64,000 nt of DNA, taken from Pseudonocardia abyssalis (GTDB taxonomy: Bacteria; Actinomycetota; Actinomycetes; Mycobacteriales; Pseudonocardiaceae). The translations under genes were made by a program, and so were the position numbers. Where the stretch lies: positions 2,170,001 to 2,234,000 of the forward strand of contig NZ_JADQDK010000001.1 of NCBI RefSeq assembly GCF_019263705.2, in the 5' to 3' direction. This document shows, in pieces, positions 1-16,944 of the stretch; position 1 is the first letter of the stretch, and each line of letters begins with the position of its first letter. The notes beneath the pieces are model-generated. The model was not told the DNA's origin. It saw nothing but the letters and a program-made list of their open reading frames with translations, and searched no databases.

Positions 1-1608
1 GGCAAGGGCGCCGACTTCCGGCTCGCCGAGATGAAGTACGCCGACTACCCCGGCGTCTACCACATGATCGAGGTCGACCCGGAGGACTGGACGCTGCTCC
101 CGGACGTCCCGTCCGGCCGCGACTCCGTCAACATCGACCCGGCCACCGAGGAGCAACTGGAGAAGGCCGGCTACATCATCGGCCGCCTGCAGCGCGTCAT
201 CTTCTACGCCGAGGGCGTCAAGGAGACGAACTGGAGCGCCACGAAGGCCGTCGAGGGCGTCGACGGGGTCGAACGCCGCTGGGTGTACCTGCACTACTTC
301 AAGGAGGGCCAGCCCTCGATCAACTGGCTCGACCCCAGCTTCGCGGGCATGCGCCTGGTCATCGGCGACGCCCTGCACTCGCTCACCGACCTCGGCGCGG
401 GCGCGCTGCGCCTGGACGCCAACGGCTTCCTCGGCGTCGAGAAGTCGACGGAGGGGCTGCCCGCGTGGTCCGAGGGCCACCCGCTCTCCCAGGCGGCCAA
501 CCACCTCATCGGCTCGATGGTGCGCAAGCTCGGCGGGTTCACCTTCCAGGAGCTGAACCTCACCATCGACGACATCCGGGTCACCGCCGAGGCGGGCGCC
601 GACCTGTCCTACGACTTCGTCAACCGGCCCGCCTACCACCACGCGCTCGCCACCGGCGACACCGAGTTCCTGCGGCTGACGCTGCGCACGTCGCTGGAGC
701 TCGGCGTCGACCCGGCGTCGCTGGTGCACGCCCTGCAGAACCACGACGAGCTGACCTACGAGCTCGTGCACTGGGCCACCGGGCACCGCGACGACGTCTA
801 CACCTACAAGGGTGCGGAGATCACCGGCGGCGACCTGGCGATCAGCGTGCGCCGCGACCTGTGCGAGCAGCTCACCGGGCCGGACGCCCCGTACAACCTG
901 ATCTTCACGACCAACGGCATCGCCTGCACCACCGCCACCGTCATCGCCGCGACGCTGGGCATCTCCGACCTCGACACCATCGAGGAGATCGACACCGCCC
1001 GGATCATGCGGGTGCACCTGCTGCTCGCGATGTTCAACGCGCTGCAGCCCGGCGTGTTCGCGCTGTCCGGGTGGGACCTCGGCGGCATGCTCACCCTGGC
1101 CCCCGACCAGGTCGCAGAGCTGCTGGAGAGCGGCGACACCCGCTGGATCCACCGGGCGGGGCACGACCTGATGGGGGTCAACCCGGGGGCGCGGAGCTCG
1201 TCGTCGGGCCTGCCGCGCGGGCGCAGCCTCTACGGCACGATCCCCGACCAGCTCGACGACGAGGCCAGCTTCGTCCGCCAGCTCCAGGCGATCCTCGCCG
1301 TCCGCACCCGCTACGGCATCGCGACGGCTCAGCAGGTCGACGTGCCGGACGTGTCGCACCACGGCCTGCTCGTGCTCGTGCACCAGCTCGCCGACGCCGC
1401 GCAGCTGCACCTCACGGTGCTCAACTTCTCGGGAGAGCCCGTCACCGGCACCGTCCGCTCGGAGTTCCTGACGCCCGGCGCCGAGGTCTCGGACATGTTC
1501 ACCAGCCGTCCGCTCGGCACCGTCGACGACCTGCACTCCTTCTCCGTCGAGATGGAGCCGCACCAGGGGCACTCGCTGCTGGTGGCGCAGGCCCCGGAGG
1601 AGCACTGA
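1..1608 (+). CDS. GH13 trehalose synthase-like glucosyltransferase/hydrolase, 3' part
   Basis: The reading frame is open from base 1, so the 5' end lies outside the window. The protein is an alpha-amylase-superfamily (GH13) enzyme of the trehalose synthase/maltose glucosyltransferase type, acting on alpha-glucosides in the cytoplasm. The three catalytic residues are visible: nucleophile Asp in LRLDANGF (bases 415-417), acid/base Glu in FQELN (550-552) and the third Asp in NHDELT (745-747). The C-terminal ~110 residues form the usual beta-sandwich, ending with a PHQGHSLLV strand. A role in trehalose or maltose interconversion follows from the family; the exact reaction cannot be fixed without the N-terminus. 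It ends two bases before a short hydrolase relic. Confidence 0.8.
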   Translation, partial: GKGADFRLAEMKYADYPGVYHMIEVDPEDWTLLPDVPSGRDSVNIDPATEEQLEKAGYIIGRLQRVIFYAEGVKETNWSATKAVEGVDGVERRWVYLHYFKEGQPSINWLDPSFAGMRLVIGDALHSLTDLGAGALRLDANGFLGVEKSTEGLPAWSEGHPLSQAANHLIGSMVRKLGGFTFQELNLTIDDIRVTAEAGADLSYDFVNRPAYHHALATGDTEFLRLTLRTSLELGVDPASLVHALQNHDELTYELVHWATGHRDDVYTYKGAEITGGDLAISVRRDLCEQLTGPDAPYNLIFTTNGIACTTATVIAATLGISDLDTIEEIDTARIMRVHLLLAMFNALQPGVFALSGWDLGGMLTLAPDQVAELLESGDTRWIHRAGHDLMGVNPGARSSSSGLPRGRSLYGTIPDQLDDEASFVRQLQAILAVRTRYGIATAQQVDVPDVSHHGLLVLVHQLADAAQLHLTVLNFSGEPVTGTVRSEFLTPGAEVSDMFTSRPLGTVDDLHSFSVEMEPHQGHSLLVAQAPEEH

Positions 1609-1610
1609 CG

Positions 1611-1970
1611 GTGCGTAGGTACGCCGGGTCCACGGGCCTGTGGACCCGGTACCCCGACCACTACCCGGACGCCCTGCGCGGGGGCCCGGACCCGGTCGGG
1701 GAGAGGCTCGGCCCGGTACACCTGGACCGGCTGCCCGCCCCCGACGCGCCGTGCACGGTCCTGCTCGCCCACCCGGCCGCCGACCGCTGGACCCCGCCGC
1801 CCAGCCGCCGGTTCCTCGACCGGATCGCCGCGCCGACGGTGTACGTCGGCCCGCCCGACGCCGGGCACCTGCCCGCCGAACCGGCCGGGGCCGACGCGCT
1901 GCGGACGGCCCTGCACGCGTTCCTCGCGCGCGTGCTCCGCGGTGGAACTGCTCACCCCGGCGTGACCTGA
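1611..1970 (+). pseudogene. Truncated alpha/beta hydrolase C-terminal remnant
   Basis: A 119-codon GTG-start frame two bases after the GH13 stop. The second half (HPAADRWTPP, a central RFLDRIAAPT and a terminal GHLPAEPAG) looks like the last strand, catalytic Asp loop and catalytic His loop of a serine alpha/beta hydrolase. The GxSxG nucleophile elbow and the core sheet are absent, so it cannot be a normal hydrolase. I read it as a gene reduced to its C-terminal third. It could still be translated through coupling to the upstream gene. The N-terminal 45 residues match nothing I recognise. Confidence 0.5.
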
Positions 1971-1988
1971 CGCCCCTGCGGGACGAAC

Positions 1989-3221
1989 ATGGAGGCAGTG
2001 ACCGTCCGCTCCCCCGTCCGCCCCGGCACCAGCACCGCACTCCTCGTCCTCGCGCTCGTCGTGCTCGCGCTGAACCTGCGCGGCCCGATCGTCGCGATCT
2101 CCCCGGTGCTGGACACGATCCGCGCCGACCTGGGCATCGGGGCAGGCACGGCGGGGCTGCTCACCAGCCTGCCGGTCCTCTGCTTCGCGCTCGCCACGCC
2201 GCTCGCGTCGCTGCTGCTGGCCCGGGCCGGTCTGGAGCGCGGGGTGCTGATCGCGCTGGGGGCACTGCTCGTCGGCACGGTGGTCCGTTCGACCGACGGG
2301 TTGCCCGCCGTCGTCGTGGGCACGCTGATCATCGGGATCGCGATCACCGTCGGCAACGTCGCGGTGCCGGTCATCGTCGGACGGGACGTGCCCGCGCACC
2401 GCGCCGGGATCGTGCTCGGCGGCTACACGGCGGCGCTCAACGTCGGCTCGATGATCATGCTGTCGTTCACGGTGCCGCTCGCGGCCGGGCTGGGCTGGCG
2501 GCCCGCGCTGGCGGCGTGGGGGCTGGTCGCCGTGCTCGCGGCGGTGATCTGGTGGGTCGGCACGCGCGGCAACGCGCGGCGCGCCGCGGAGGCCGTCGCG
2601 CCGGACGGGGGCAGCGACGGCGACCCCGTATGGTGGCGGCGCCCGATCGTCTGGACCCTCGCGATCGCGTTCGGCGGCCAGGCGTTCGCCTACTACGGAG
2701 TGACGGCGTGGCTGCCGCTGCTGCTGCGCGACGAGCTGGGCATGGACCCCGCAGCGGCCGGCGTCAGCGCGTCGATCTTCCAGGTGGCGGCCGTGGCGGG
2801 CGCGTTCGGCGTGCCGGTTCTACTGCGGGTGTTCGACCGTCCGCTGCCCGCGCTGCTGGTCGTCTGCGCGTTCTGGGTGACGCTTCCGCTGGGCCTGCTG
2901 CTGGCCCCCGGGCTGTGGCCGGTCTGGTGCGCACTCGGCGGCGCCGCGCAGGGCGGTGGGTTCACCGTGATCTTCTCGATCGTCGTGCGGGCGGCGCGCG
3001 GGCCGGCCGAGGGGCGCCGGATGTCGGCGCTGGTGCAGGGCGGCGGGTACCTGATCGCGGCCACCGGACCGACGATCGTCGGTGCCGTGCACGAGGCCAC
3101 CGGCACCTGGACGGCCCCGCTGCTGGTGGTCCTGGGCGCGGTCACCCTGCTCACCGTCGCGGGCGGCTTCTCGGCGAGTGCTCGCGCAGATCAGGTCAGG
3201 CTTCCTGCACCTCGCGCGTGA
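1989..3221 (+). CDS. MFS transporter, CynX/NimT family
   Basis: A 410-residue protein with about 12 hydrophobic segments. The N-terminus carries the CynX/NimT (cyanate/nitroimidazole) hallmark: a LNLRGPIVAISPVLDTI segment ending the first helix, then a TAGLLTSLPVLCFALATP segment in helix 2. A loop of ~30 charged residues around residue 205 separates two six-helix halves. The family exports or imports small anions and drugs across the inner membrane; the substrate is unknown. The ATG at 1989 has only a weak ribosome site; the GTG three codons later follows GGAGG too closely to be preferred. It stands alone, 18 bp after the hydrolase relic. Confidence 0.85.
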   Translation: MEAVTVRSPVRPGTSTALLVLALVVLALNLRGPIVAISPVLDTIRADLGIGAGTAGLLTSLPVLCFALATPLASLLLARAGLERGVLIALGALLVGTVVRSTDGLPAVVVGTLIIGIAITVGNVAVPVIVGRDVPAHRAGIVLGGYTAALNVGSMIMLSFTVPLAAGLGWRPALAAWGLVAVLAAVIWWVGTRGNARRAAEAVAPDGGSDGDPVWWRRPIVWTLAIAFGGQAFAYYGVTAWLPLLLRDELGMDPAAAGVSASIFQVAAVAGAFGVPVLLRVFDRPLPALLVVCAFWVTLPLGLLLAPGLWPVWCALGGAAQGGGFTVIFSIVVRAARGPAEGRRMSALVQGGGYLIAATGPTIVGAVHEATGTWTAPLLVVLGAVTLLTVAGGFSASARADQVRLPAPRA

Positions 3222-3320
3222 CCCTCCCCCACGACCTGCCGAGCCGGCGCACCCTGCTCGCCGGATCGGTCGAGCGGCTGCGATGGCGCGTCGATCAGCG
3301 GGAAGTCAGACTGTTCGACC

Positions 3321-8234
<4,914 letters not shown>

Positions 8235-8298
8235 CCGCACCGCCGTCGCGGTGACCGCACCGCTGTTCCGGCGGCGGTGCGGTCCGCACCACGACTGT

Positions 8299-8362
8299 GC
8301 GGTGGGCGAACCCGGCGCGGTGGGCGAACCCGGCGCGGTGGGCGAACCCGGCGCGGTGGGCG
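8299..8362. repeat. 18-bp tandem repeat, 3.5 copies, between convergent genes
   Basis: The unit GCGGTGGGCGAACCCGGC is repeated three times without change (8299-8316, 8317-8334, 8335-8352), followed by a 10-bp partial copy. It lies between the stop of the sensor fusion and the stop of the minus-strand crotonase. Unit length is a multiple of three but it is outside both genes. There are no spacers, so it is not a CRISPR. It may affect termination between the convergent genes. Confidence 0.85.
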
Positions 8363-8372
8363 CCGGCGGCTC

Positions 8373-9143
8373 CTAGCGTCCCCTCCAGACCGGCGCCCGC
8401 TTCTCCGCGAACGCCGTGGATCCCTCCCGCGCATCGTCGGAGGAGAACACCGGCGCGATGATCTCGGCCTGGTCGACCCAGCCCTGCTCCACGGTCCAGT
8501 CGGCGCTGGAGCGGGCGATCCGCTTCGAGGCCGCGACGGCGAGCGGGGCGTTGGCGGCGATGGTGGCGGCCAGCTCCAGGGCCGCGTCGAGGGCGCCGCC
8601 CTCGTCGGTGACGCGGTTGACCAGGCCGATCTCCGCGGCGCGCTCGGCGCCGATCGGGTCGCCGGTCAGCAGCATCTCCATCGCGAGCGCGTACGGCACC
8701 CGGCGGGTCAACAGCAGTGCGCCGCCGGCCGCGGCGACCAGCGAGCGCTTCACCTCGGGTACACCGAACTTCGCGGTACGGGACGCCACCACCAGGTCGC
8801 ACGCCAGCAGCAGCTCGAACCCGCCCGCCAGCGCCCAGCCCTCGGCCGCGCCGATCAGCGGCTTGCGGGGCGGGGTCTCGGTGATCCCGCACAGGCCGCG
8901 ACCCTCGATCCCCGGACGCTCGCCCTGCAGGAACGCCTTCAGGTCCATGCCGGCGGAGAACACGCCGCCCGCGCCGGTGAGCACGCCGGCCCACAGCTCG
9001 TCGGAGGCGTCCAGCTCGTCGACGGCGTCGGCGATACCCTGCGCGACCGCGCCGTTGAGCGCGTTCTTGACCTGCGGCCGGTTGATGGTGATGACCTGGA
9101 CGGCGCCGCGGCGCTCGACGAGGACCTCGTCGGACCCACTCAT
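8373..9143 (-). CDS. Enoyl-CoA hydratase/isomerase (crotonase)
   Basis: A 256-residue crotonase-fold protein. Oxyanion-hole motifs are present: [13 protein letters not shown] (~residues 60-72) and [18 protein letters not shown] (~100-117). The first putative catalytic Glu of classical enoyl-CoA hydratases falls in GGFEL, whereas the second position in [10 protein letters not shown] retains Glu, so hydratase or isomerase chemistry on a CoA thioester is plausible. It is the last gene of the minus-strand acyl-CoA operon and overlaps the SDR stop by 4 bp, so the two are translationally coupled. The expected role is hydration of an enoyl-CoA produced by the dehydrogenase and carboxylase upstream. 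Confidence 0.88.
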   Translation of the reverse strand: MSGSDEVLVERRGAVQVITINRPQVKNALNGAVAQGIADAVDELDASDELWAGVLTGAGGVFSAGMDLKAFLQGERPGIEGRGLCGITETPPRKPLIGAAEGWALAGGFELLLACDLVVASRTAKFGVPEVKRSLVAAAGGALLLTRRVPYALAMEMLLTGDPIGAERAAEIGLVNRVTDEGGALDAALELAATIAANAPLAVAASKRIARSSADWTVEQGWVDQAEIIAPVFSSDDAREGSTAFAEKRAPVWRGR

Positions 9144-9901
9144 CGGGGGGCCATCCGGATCGCGCCGTCGAGGCGGATGACCTCGCCGTTGAGCATCGGG
9201 TTGGCCGCGATGTGGGCGACGAGCGCGCCGAACTCCGACGGCTGCCCCAGCCGCGACGGGTGCGGCACCTGCTGGCCCAGCGAGATCCGCGCGTCCTCGG
9301 GGAGGCCCGCGAGCAACGGGGTGTCGAACAGGCCCGGCGCGATCGTGACGACGCGGATCATCGCCGACGCGAGGTCGCGCGCGATCGGCAGCGTCATGCC
9401 GACGACGCCGCCCTTCGACGCCGAGTACGCGGCCTGCCCGATCTGGCCGTCGAACGCCGCGACGGACGCGGTGTTGACGATGACGCCGCGCTCACCGTCG
9501 ACGATCTCGGTGGCGGCGATGCGCTCGGCCGCGAGCCGGATGACGTTGAACGTGCCGATCAGGTTGATGTTGATGATCCGCGCGAACTTCTCGAGCGGGT
9601 ACACGCCCTTCTTGCCCAGCACGCGGATCGCGTCTCCGGTGCCTGCGCAGTTGACGGCCACCCGGATCGGGCCCAGCTCGGCGGCGGCGTCGAGCGCGGC
9701 GCTCACCGAGGCCTCGTCGGTGACGTCACCGGGGGCGAACCGCACGCGGTCGCCCAGCTTCGCCGCGACCTCGGCACCCGCCGACGACGGCAGGTCGAGG
9801 ATGACGACCGACGCGCCCCCGTCGAGCAGCTTCTCGGTGGTGGCCAGGCCGAGCCCGGACGCCCCACCGGTCACGACCGCGGCAGCTCCGTTGATGTCCA
9901 C
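9140..9901 (-). CDS. SDR 3-hydroxyacyl-CoA dehydrogenase (HSD10-like)
   Basis: A 253-residue short-chain dehydrogenase. It has the cofactor motif TGGASGLG (residues ~11-18), NCAGTG (~84), catalytic Ser in NTASVAAF and the YSASK Tyr/Lys pair. The acidic residue after strand 2 (ILDLP) predicts NAD rather than NADP. The insert [19 protein letters not shown] and the ending resemble type II 3-hydroxyacyl-CoA dehydrogenases (HSD17B10, 2-methyl-3-hydroxybutyryl-CoA dehydrogenase). In this operon it would oxidise the hydroxyacyl-CoA made by the neighbouring crotonase. It starts 47 bp after the carboxylase alpha stop, the largest gap inside the operon. Confidence 0.87.
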   Translation of the reverse strand: MDINGAAAVVTGGASGLGLATTEKLLDGGASVVILDLPSSAGAEVAAKLGDRVRFAPGDVTDEASVSAALDAAAELGPIRVAVNCAGTGDAIRVLGKKGVYPLEKFARIININLIGTFNVIRLAAERIAATEIVDGERGVIVNTASVAAFDGQIGQAAYSASKGGVVGMTLPIARDLASAMIRVVTIAPGLFDTPLLAGLPEDARISLGQQVPHPSRLGQPSEFGALVAHIAANPMLNGEVIRLDGAIRMAPR

Positions 9902-9927
9902 AGGTGTCTCCTCGTGCGTCGATGCCT

Positions 9928-9942
9928 ACCTGACCGGCAGGT
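9928..9942. promoter_or_regulatory. Small dyad in the accA-SDR gap
   Basis: In the 47-bp gap a 5-bp inverted repeat, ACCTG (9928-9932) and CAGGT (9938-9942), surrounds ACCGG. It may be a regulator site or weak stem separating the carboxylase genes from the SDR-crotonase pair. No matching copy was noticed at the divergent TetR promoter near 16.25 kb, so a link to that regulator is not supported. Confidence 0.25.
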
Positions 9943-9948
9943 TAGCAG

Positions 9949-11921
9949 TCAGTCCTGACCGTTAGGGGTGGCCCCGGTCACGACGGCCAGCACCTGGCCG
10001 GTCGTGACCTGGTCGCCCGCGGCGACGTGCAGCTCGGTCAGCTCGCCGTCGGCCGGGGCCGCCACCGTGTGCTCCATCTTCATCGCCTCCAGGACGACGA
10101 GCGGCTGGCCTGCGGTGACCGTCGCGCCGGGTTCGGCGAGCACCCGCAGCACCGCACCGGGCATCGGGGCGAGCAGCGAGCCCGGGGCCTGCGCGGCGGA
10201 CGGGTCGACGAACCGCGGCACCTCGACGAGCGCGCTGGAGCCCAGCGGGCTGTCGACGTAGGACACGCCGTCGACCGAGTGCACCGACACCGACCGTCGT
10301 ACGCCGTCGACGGAGACCTCGACCGACGTCGGCGTCACCGCGTGCGTCGTGACCGCGAACGACCCGCCGTCGACGGTGACGTCGGCGCCCCCGCGACGGA
10401 TGCGGTAGGCCACCTCGACGTCCCGCTCCCCCAGCAGGAACGACACGTGCTGCGGCGCCGGGGCGACACTGCGCCAGCCCGACGGGAGCCCGCCGAGCAC
10501 GCGCGCGGCCGCCCGGTTCCCGGCCTGGCGGGCGAGCACGGCGGCCGCGGCGTGCAGCGCCACGGCGGAGTCCGTGACGGTGAGCAGGTCCGGGTGCCGG
10601 TCGAGGAAGCCGGTGTCGGTGGCGCCGGCGAGGAAGTCGGGCTCGCGCAGGATGGCGACGAGCAGGTCGCGGTTGGTGACGACGCCGTGCACGCGCGCAC
10701 CGGCCAGTGCCGCGGCGAGCGTGCGGGCGGCCGCGGCGCGGGTGGGGCCGTGCGCGATCACCTTCGCCAGCATCGGGTCGTAGTGCGGGCCGACGACCGA
10801 CCCGTCGGCGACGCCGGTGTCGACGCGCACGTCGCCCGGCACGGCGAAGCGGTGCAGGGTGCCGGTGGCGGGCAGGAACCCCGCGGGGACGTCCTCGGCG
10901 TAGAGCCGCGCCTCGATCGCGTGCCCGCTGATCCGGGCGTCGTGCACCTCGGGCGGCAGGGGCTCGCCCTCCGCGACGCGCAGCTGCAGCTCCACGAGAT
11001 CGAGCCCGGTGACCAGCTCGGTGACCGGGTGCTCCACCTGCAGCCGGGTGTTGACCTCCAGGAACCCGAAGGAACCGTCGGCGTCGAGGACGAACTCGAC
11101 GGTGCCCGCGCCCGCGTAGGACAGGGCCTTCCCGGCCGTCACGGCGGCGGCGCTCAGCTCCGCGCGCAGCGCGTCGTCGACCGCGGGGGACGGCGCCTCC
11201 TCCACGATCTTCTGGTAGCGGCGCTGGATCGAGCACTCGCGCTCGAACAGCGCGACGACCGAGCCGTGGGCGTCACCGAGGATCTGCACCTCGACGTGGC
11301 GCGGGTCGACGACGAACCGCTCCAGGAACACCGTGCCGTCGCCGAACGCGGACGCGGCCTCGCGGCGCGCGCTCGACACGGCCTCCTCCAGCTCACCGGC
11401 GGCGCGGACCACCCGCATCCCCCGTCCGCCACCGCCGAACGCGGCCTTGACCAGCAGCGGGAAGCCGACCCGGTCCCCCAGTGCGGCGAGATCGTCGTCC
11501 GGGCCGACGGTCGCCCCGGGAAGCACCGGCACCCCGGCCGCCGACATCAGCGCCTTGGCCCCGATCTTCGACCCCATCGCCGCGATCGCCTCGGGCGACG
11601 GGCCGACGAACGTGATCCCGGCCGCGGCGCACTCGCGGGCGAACCCGGCGTTCTCCGAGAGGAACCCGTAACCGGGGTGGATCGCGTCGGCGCCGGTGGC
11701 GCGGGCGGCGGCGAGCACGAGGTCGCCGCGCAGGTAGGTGTCGGCGGGCGCGGCCCCGGGCAGCCGCACGGCCTCGTCCGCGGCGGCGACGAACGGGGCG
11801 TCGGCGTCGGGATCGGAGTACACGGCGACGCATGTGATCCCGAGGGCCCGCGCGGTGCGGAACACGCGGACGGCGATCTCGCCGCGGTTGGCGACGAGCA
11901 ACTTCTGGATCATGCGAGTAC

Positions 11922-11925
<4 letters not shown>
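9949..11925 (-). CDS. Acyl-CoA carboxylase alpha subunit (biotin carboxylase + BCCP)
   Basis: A 658-residue biotin-dependent carboxylase alpha chain. The biotin carboxylase part begins KLLVANRGEIAVR and includes the ATP-grasp loop FGGGGRGMRVV and the active-site segment EVNTRLQVEHPVTE. A middle linker/BT region follows, and the C-terminus is a biotin carrier domain with EAMKMEH, whose Lys (residue 616) carries biotin. It carboxylates biotin with ATP and bicarbonate for the beta subunit encoded just upstream. The chosen GTG start overlaps the beta-subunit stop as GTGA; the ATG four codons later (11913) is an alternative. Its domain order matches methylcrotonyl/propionyl-type actinobacterial subunits. 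Confidence 0.92.
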
Positions 11926-13520
<1,595 letters not shown>

Positions 13521-15071
13521 TCAGCGACCTCCGTAGTGGTCCGCGTGCGCCTCGCGCACCATGTTCTTGCGGATCTTGCCCGTGCTCGTGCGCGGCAGTT
13601 CGTCCACCACGATCACGGACTTGGGGACCTTGTAGCCGTCGAGCCGGCCGCGCAGCGCCGCCAGCAGTTCCGGCCCGTCGACGCTCTCGCCGGGCTTGGG
13701 CACCACCACCACCGTGATCGCCTCGGTCCAGCGCTCGTGCGGCAACCCGACGACGACGGCCTCCGCCACGCGGTCGTCGGCGGCGTAGACCGCCTTCTCC
13801 ACCTCGATCGACGCGACGTTCTCGCCGCCGGTCTTGATCACGTCCTTGTAGCGGTCGGCGAACCACAGCACGCCGTCGTCGTCGAAGCGGCCGACGTCGC
13901 CGGAGTGGAACCAGCCGTGCGCGAACGCCTCCGCGGTGGCGTCGGGGTCGTCGAGGTAGCCGTTCATCGTCGACGGGCCGCGGTAGACGATCTCGCCCAG
14001 CTCGCCGGCCGGGAGCAGCTCCCCCTCCGGGCCCATGATCGCGACCTGGACGCCGACGATCGGCGTGCCGACCGCGCCGATGTGGGTGAGCTGGTGCTCG
14101 GGGCGGAACAGCGTGGTGACCGGGCTCATCTCGGTCTGGCCGAACAGCAGCGCGAAGTCGCAGCCGAAGCCGTCCAGGCAGGCGCGGATCAGCGCGTCGG
14201 GCATCGGGGCCATGGCGTAGACCGCGCGCTTGAGCGACGACAGGTCCCGTCCGGCGAACGACGGGTGCTCCAACGCCGCGCGGAACATCATCGGCAGCCC
14301 GAAGACCTGGGTGATCCGCTCGCGCTCGATCGCGTCCAGGAACGCGGCCGGGTCGAACCCGCGGTGGACGTGGATCGTGGCCCCGACCAGGACCGCCGGG
14401 GTGCAGAACGCGTTGAGCTGCGCGGTGTGGAACATCGGCATCATCGCGACGAACCGGTCGCCGGCGTTCCAGCCCGCCTCCAGCGCGCCCGACATCGACC
14501 CCAGGTAGATCGCCTTGTGGCTGCCCACCACGCCCTTGGGGAACGACGTGGTGCCAGAGGTGTAGAGGTAGGACAGTGCGTCGGCGTCCTCGACGTGGAC
14601 AGCGGGCTCGGAGGCGTCGTCGGACTCGACCGCCGCCGCCGTGAGGGCGCCGGCGGGGGCCGTCCCGGTGCCGGGCGCGACGATCACCTCGACGCCGTCG
14701 GCGATGCCGTCGCGCAGCGCGTCGAGCAGCTGGGACTCCACGACGATCCCGCGCGCCCGGGAGTGCCCGAGGACGTAGGCGACCTCGTCGGGCCGCCAGC
14801 CGAGGTTCATCGGCACGCAGACCACACCGATCTTCGCGCACGCGTAGTAGACGGCGAGGAACTCCGCGCTGTTGGCCGACGCGAGCCCCAGTGCCTCGCC
14901 GCGGACGTAGCCGCGGGCGGCGAGGCCGTGCGCGAGCCGGTTGACCCACGCGTTCAGCTCGGCGTAGGTCCACCGGCGGTCGCCGTCGACGAGCGCGGGC
15001 TGCGTGGGCCGCAGGGCGGCGGTGCGGGTCAGCGAGTCGCCGACGTTGATCCGCTGAACGAGGTTCTGCAT
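13521..15071 (-). CDS. AMP-forming acyl-CoA ligase
   Basis: A 516-residue ANL-superfamily ligase. Motifs: P-loop YTSGTTSFPKGVV (~residues 171-183), substrate-site FGQTEMSPVT, the adenylate motif HSGDVGRFDDDG, YKDVIKTGGENV, and the C-terminal catalytic Lys in PRTSTGKIRKN. It would activate the entry substrate of this operon as its CoA thioester. It lies 8 bp after the dehydrogenase stop and directly abuts the carboxylase beta start. The family covers medium-chain, branched and aromatic acids, so the substrate is open. Confidence 0.9.
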   Translation of the reverse strand: MQNLVQRINVGDSLTRTAALRPTQPALVDGDRRWTYAELNAWVNRLAHGLAARGYVRGEALGLASANSAEFLAVYYACAKIGVVCVPMNLGWRPDEVAYVLGHSRARGIVVESQLLDALRDGIADGVEVIVAPGTGTAPAGALTAAAVESDDASEPAVHVEDADALSYLYTSGTTSFPKGVVGSHKAIYLGSMSGALEAGWNAGDRFVAMMPMFHTAQLNAFCTPAVLVGATIHVHRGFDPAAFLDAIERERITQVFGLPMMFRAALEHPSFAGRDLSSLKRAVYAMAPMPDALIRACLDGFGCDFALLFGQTEMSPVTTLFRPEHQLTHIGAVGTPIVGVQVAIMGPEGELLPAGELGEIVYRGPSTMNGYLDDPDATAEAFAHGWFHSGDVGRFDDDGVLWFADRYKDVIKTGGENVASIEVEKAVYAADDRVAEAVVVGLPHERWTEAITVVVVPKPGESVDGPELLAALRGRLDGYKVPKSVIVVDELPRTSTGKIRKNMVREAHADHYGGR

Positions 15072-15079
15072 GTCGACCC

Positions 15080-16231
15080 CTAGTAGGAGCGCGGGAGGCC
15101 GAGGCTGTGCTGGGCCACGTAGTTGAGGATCATCTCGCGGTTGACCGGCGCGATCCGCAGCAGCCGCGCGAGGCCCCAGTAGGGCACGAGGCCGTACTCG
15201 GTGGCCAGGCCGTTGCCGCCGTGGGACTGGATCGCCGCGTCGACGGCGGCGATCGCGGCCTCCGCCGCGGCGTACTTCGCCATGTTCGACGCCTCGCCCG
15301 CCGGCAGCCCGCGGTCGTGCAGCCAGGCGGCCTTACGGGTCATCAGCGCGGCCAGCTCGGTCTCGATCTTCGCCTTGGCCAGCGGGTGCGACACGCCCTG
15401 GTGCGCGCCGATCGGGGTGTCCCAGACCGTGCGCGTGGTGGCGTAGGACGCGGCCTGGTCGAGTGCGTGCCGGGCGATGCCGACACACAGCGCGGCGCCG
15501 GTGATCCGCTCCGGGTTGAGCCCGCGGAAGACCTGCCGGAACCCCTGCCCCTCCTCGCCGACGAGCGAGGTGGCCGGCACCCGGACGTCGTCGAAGTGCA
15601 GGGTGAACTGGCGCTCCGGGAGCATCGCGTCGACGGGCAGCGGGACGGCCTGCATCCCCGGCGCGTCGGTGGGGACGACGAACAGCGACATCAGCGGGCC
15701 GCCGGACTCGTCGCGGCCGGTGCGCGCGACGACGAGCAGCGCGGCCGCCTCGTCGACGCCGGAGATGTAGTACTTCGTGCCGCGGATCAGCCAGTCGTCG
15801 CCGTCGCGCACGGCCGTGGTGCTGATCTTGTGGGTGTTGGAGCCCGCGTCCGGCTCGGTGATCGCGAAGACGACCTTGACCGTGCCGTCGGCGAGACCCG
15901 GGAGCCACTGCGCGCGCTGCGCCGCGCTGCCGAACTCGCCGATCACCTCGGCCGAGATCGCTGCGGAGACCAGCAGCAGGAGCAGCGGGGTGCCGCGGGC
16001 GGCGATCTCCTCACAGACGATGGCCAGCTCGACGAGCCCGCCCCCGCCGCCGCCGTGCTCCTCGGCCACGTTGACCCCGATGAAGCCCGACTCCCCGAGG
16101 GCCGCCCACAGCTCGGTGCACGGCTCGTGGGCCGCGGCGCGCCCGGCGTAGTAGGTGGGGCCGAAGCGGCTCGCGACCGCACCCACCGCGGCGCGCAGGT
16201 CGCGGTGCTCGTCGGTCTCGGTGAAGTCCAC
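15080..16231 (-). CDS. Acyl-CoA dehydrogenase
   Basis: A 383-residue acyl-CoA dehydrogenase, first gene of the minus-strand operon. FAD/substrate motifs FAITEPDAGSN and a GGNGLATEYG segment near the C-terminus are present. I chose the GTG at 16231 because the minus strand reads AGGAGG six bases before it and the protein then begins VDFTETDEHRDLR, as in typical family members; an in-frame ATG five codons upstream overlaps the Shine-Dalgarno and is unlikely. It catalyses FAD-dependent alpha,beta-desaturation of an acyl-CoA with electron transfer to ETF. The divergent TetR gene starts 69 bp away and probably regulates it. Confidence 0.9.
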   Translation of the reverse strand: MDFTETDEHRDLRAAVGAVASRFGPTYYAGRAAAHEPCTELWAALGESGFIGVNVAEEHGGGGGGLVELAIVCEEIAARGTPLLLLLVSAAISAEVIGEFGSAAQRAQWLPGLADGTVKVVFAITEPDAGSNTHKISTTAVRDGDDWLIRGTKYYISGVDEAAALLVVARTGRDESGGPLMSLFVVPTDAPGMQAVPLPVDAMLPERQFTLHFDDVRVPATSLVGEEGQGFRQVFRGLNPERITGAALCVGIARHALDQAASYATTRTVWDTPIGAHQGVSHPLAKAKIETELAALMTRKAAWLHDRGLPAGEASNMAKYAAAEAAIAAVDAAIQSHGGNGLATEYGLVPYWGLARLLRIAPVNREMILNYVAQHSLGLPRSY

Positions 16232-16300
16232 CCGTGTCCTCCTCATCGAGTCATTCCCGGATCACTAGCAACGTAGACCTCCCGGTGCCACACTGGCCAG

Positions 16301-16915
16301 ATGCCGTCGACCGACACCGGGCGCAGACGCGACCCGGACCGGCGCGCCCGCATCCTCGACGCCGCAGCCGAGCTCGCGGCGCAGCGCGGGTTCCACAGCG
16401 TCGGGATGGCCGAGATCGGCGCGCAGGCCGGGATCGTCGGCACCGGGATCTACCGGCACTTCGACAGCAAGATGGCCGTGCTGGTCGCAGTGCTCGACCT
16501 GGGCATGGACCGCCTCGCCCGCGGGGCCGCCGACATCGTCTCCTCGGCCCCCGACGACCGCAGTGCCCTGACCGCGCTGGTCCGCGACCACATCGAGGTG
16601 GCCATCACCGAGCGGCCGATGCTCGCCGCCTACCACCGCGAGGTGCACAACCTGCCCGAGGACGACCGGCGGCGGCTGCGCAGGCGCCAGCGCCACTACC
16701 TCGAGGACTGGGTGCACGTGCTCGGCCCGCTGCGCCGCGACCTGTCCGATCCCGAGTTGCGGGTGGTGGTGCAGGCCGCGATCGGCGCCGTGCAGTCGAC
16801 GCTGTTCTTCCGCAGCGGACTGCCCGAGGACCGGCTGGCCGCGCTGCTCGACACGATGGCGCACAGCTGCCTCGGTGTGGAGCCCGCGAGTGAATCCCCG
16901 ATGACCGACTGGTGA
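16301..16915 (+). CDS. TetR-family transcriptional regulator
   Basis: A 204-residue TetR protein. The N-terminal helix-turn-helix runs RARILDAAAEL, then GFHSVGMAEIGAQAGI with recognition helix TGIYRHFDSKMAVL (residues ~15-60). The C-terminal domain resembles regulators of fatty-acid and acyl-CoA genes. It is divergent from the acyl-CoA dehydrogenase operon and 29 bp upstream of a second acyl-CoA ligase. By the usual logic of the family it represses both directions until bound by an acyl-CoA ligand. No perfect operator dyad stands out in the 69-bp divergent gap. Confidence 0.9.
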   Translation: MPSTDTGRRRDPDRRARILDAAAELAAQRGFHSVGMAEIGAQAGIVGTGIYRHFDSKMAVLVAVLDLGMDRLARGAADIVSSAPDDRSALTALVRDHIEVAITERPMLAAYHREVHNLPEDDRRRLRRRQRHYLEDWVHVLGPLRRDLSDPELRVVVQAAIGAVQSTLFFRSGLPEDRLAALLDTMAHSCLGVEPASESPMTDW

Positions 16916-16944
16916 TCTGACCGCACCCCACCGAGGAGAGCACC

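Noticed and set aside
8299..8362. CRISPR-like repeats
   Set aside because: Copies are directly adjacent with no spacers, and there is no cas gene in the window; it is a simple tandem repeat.
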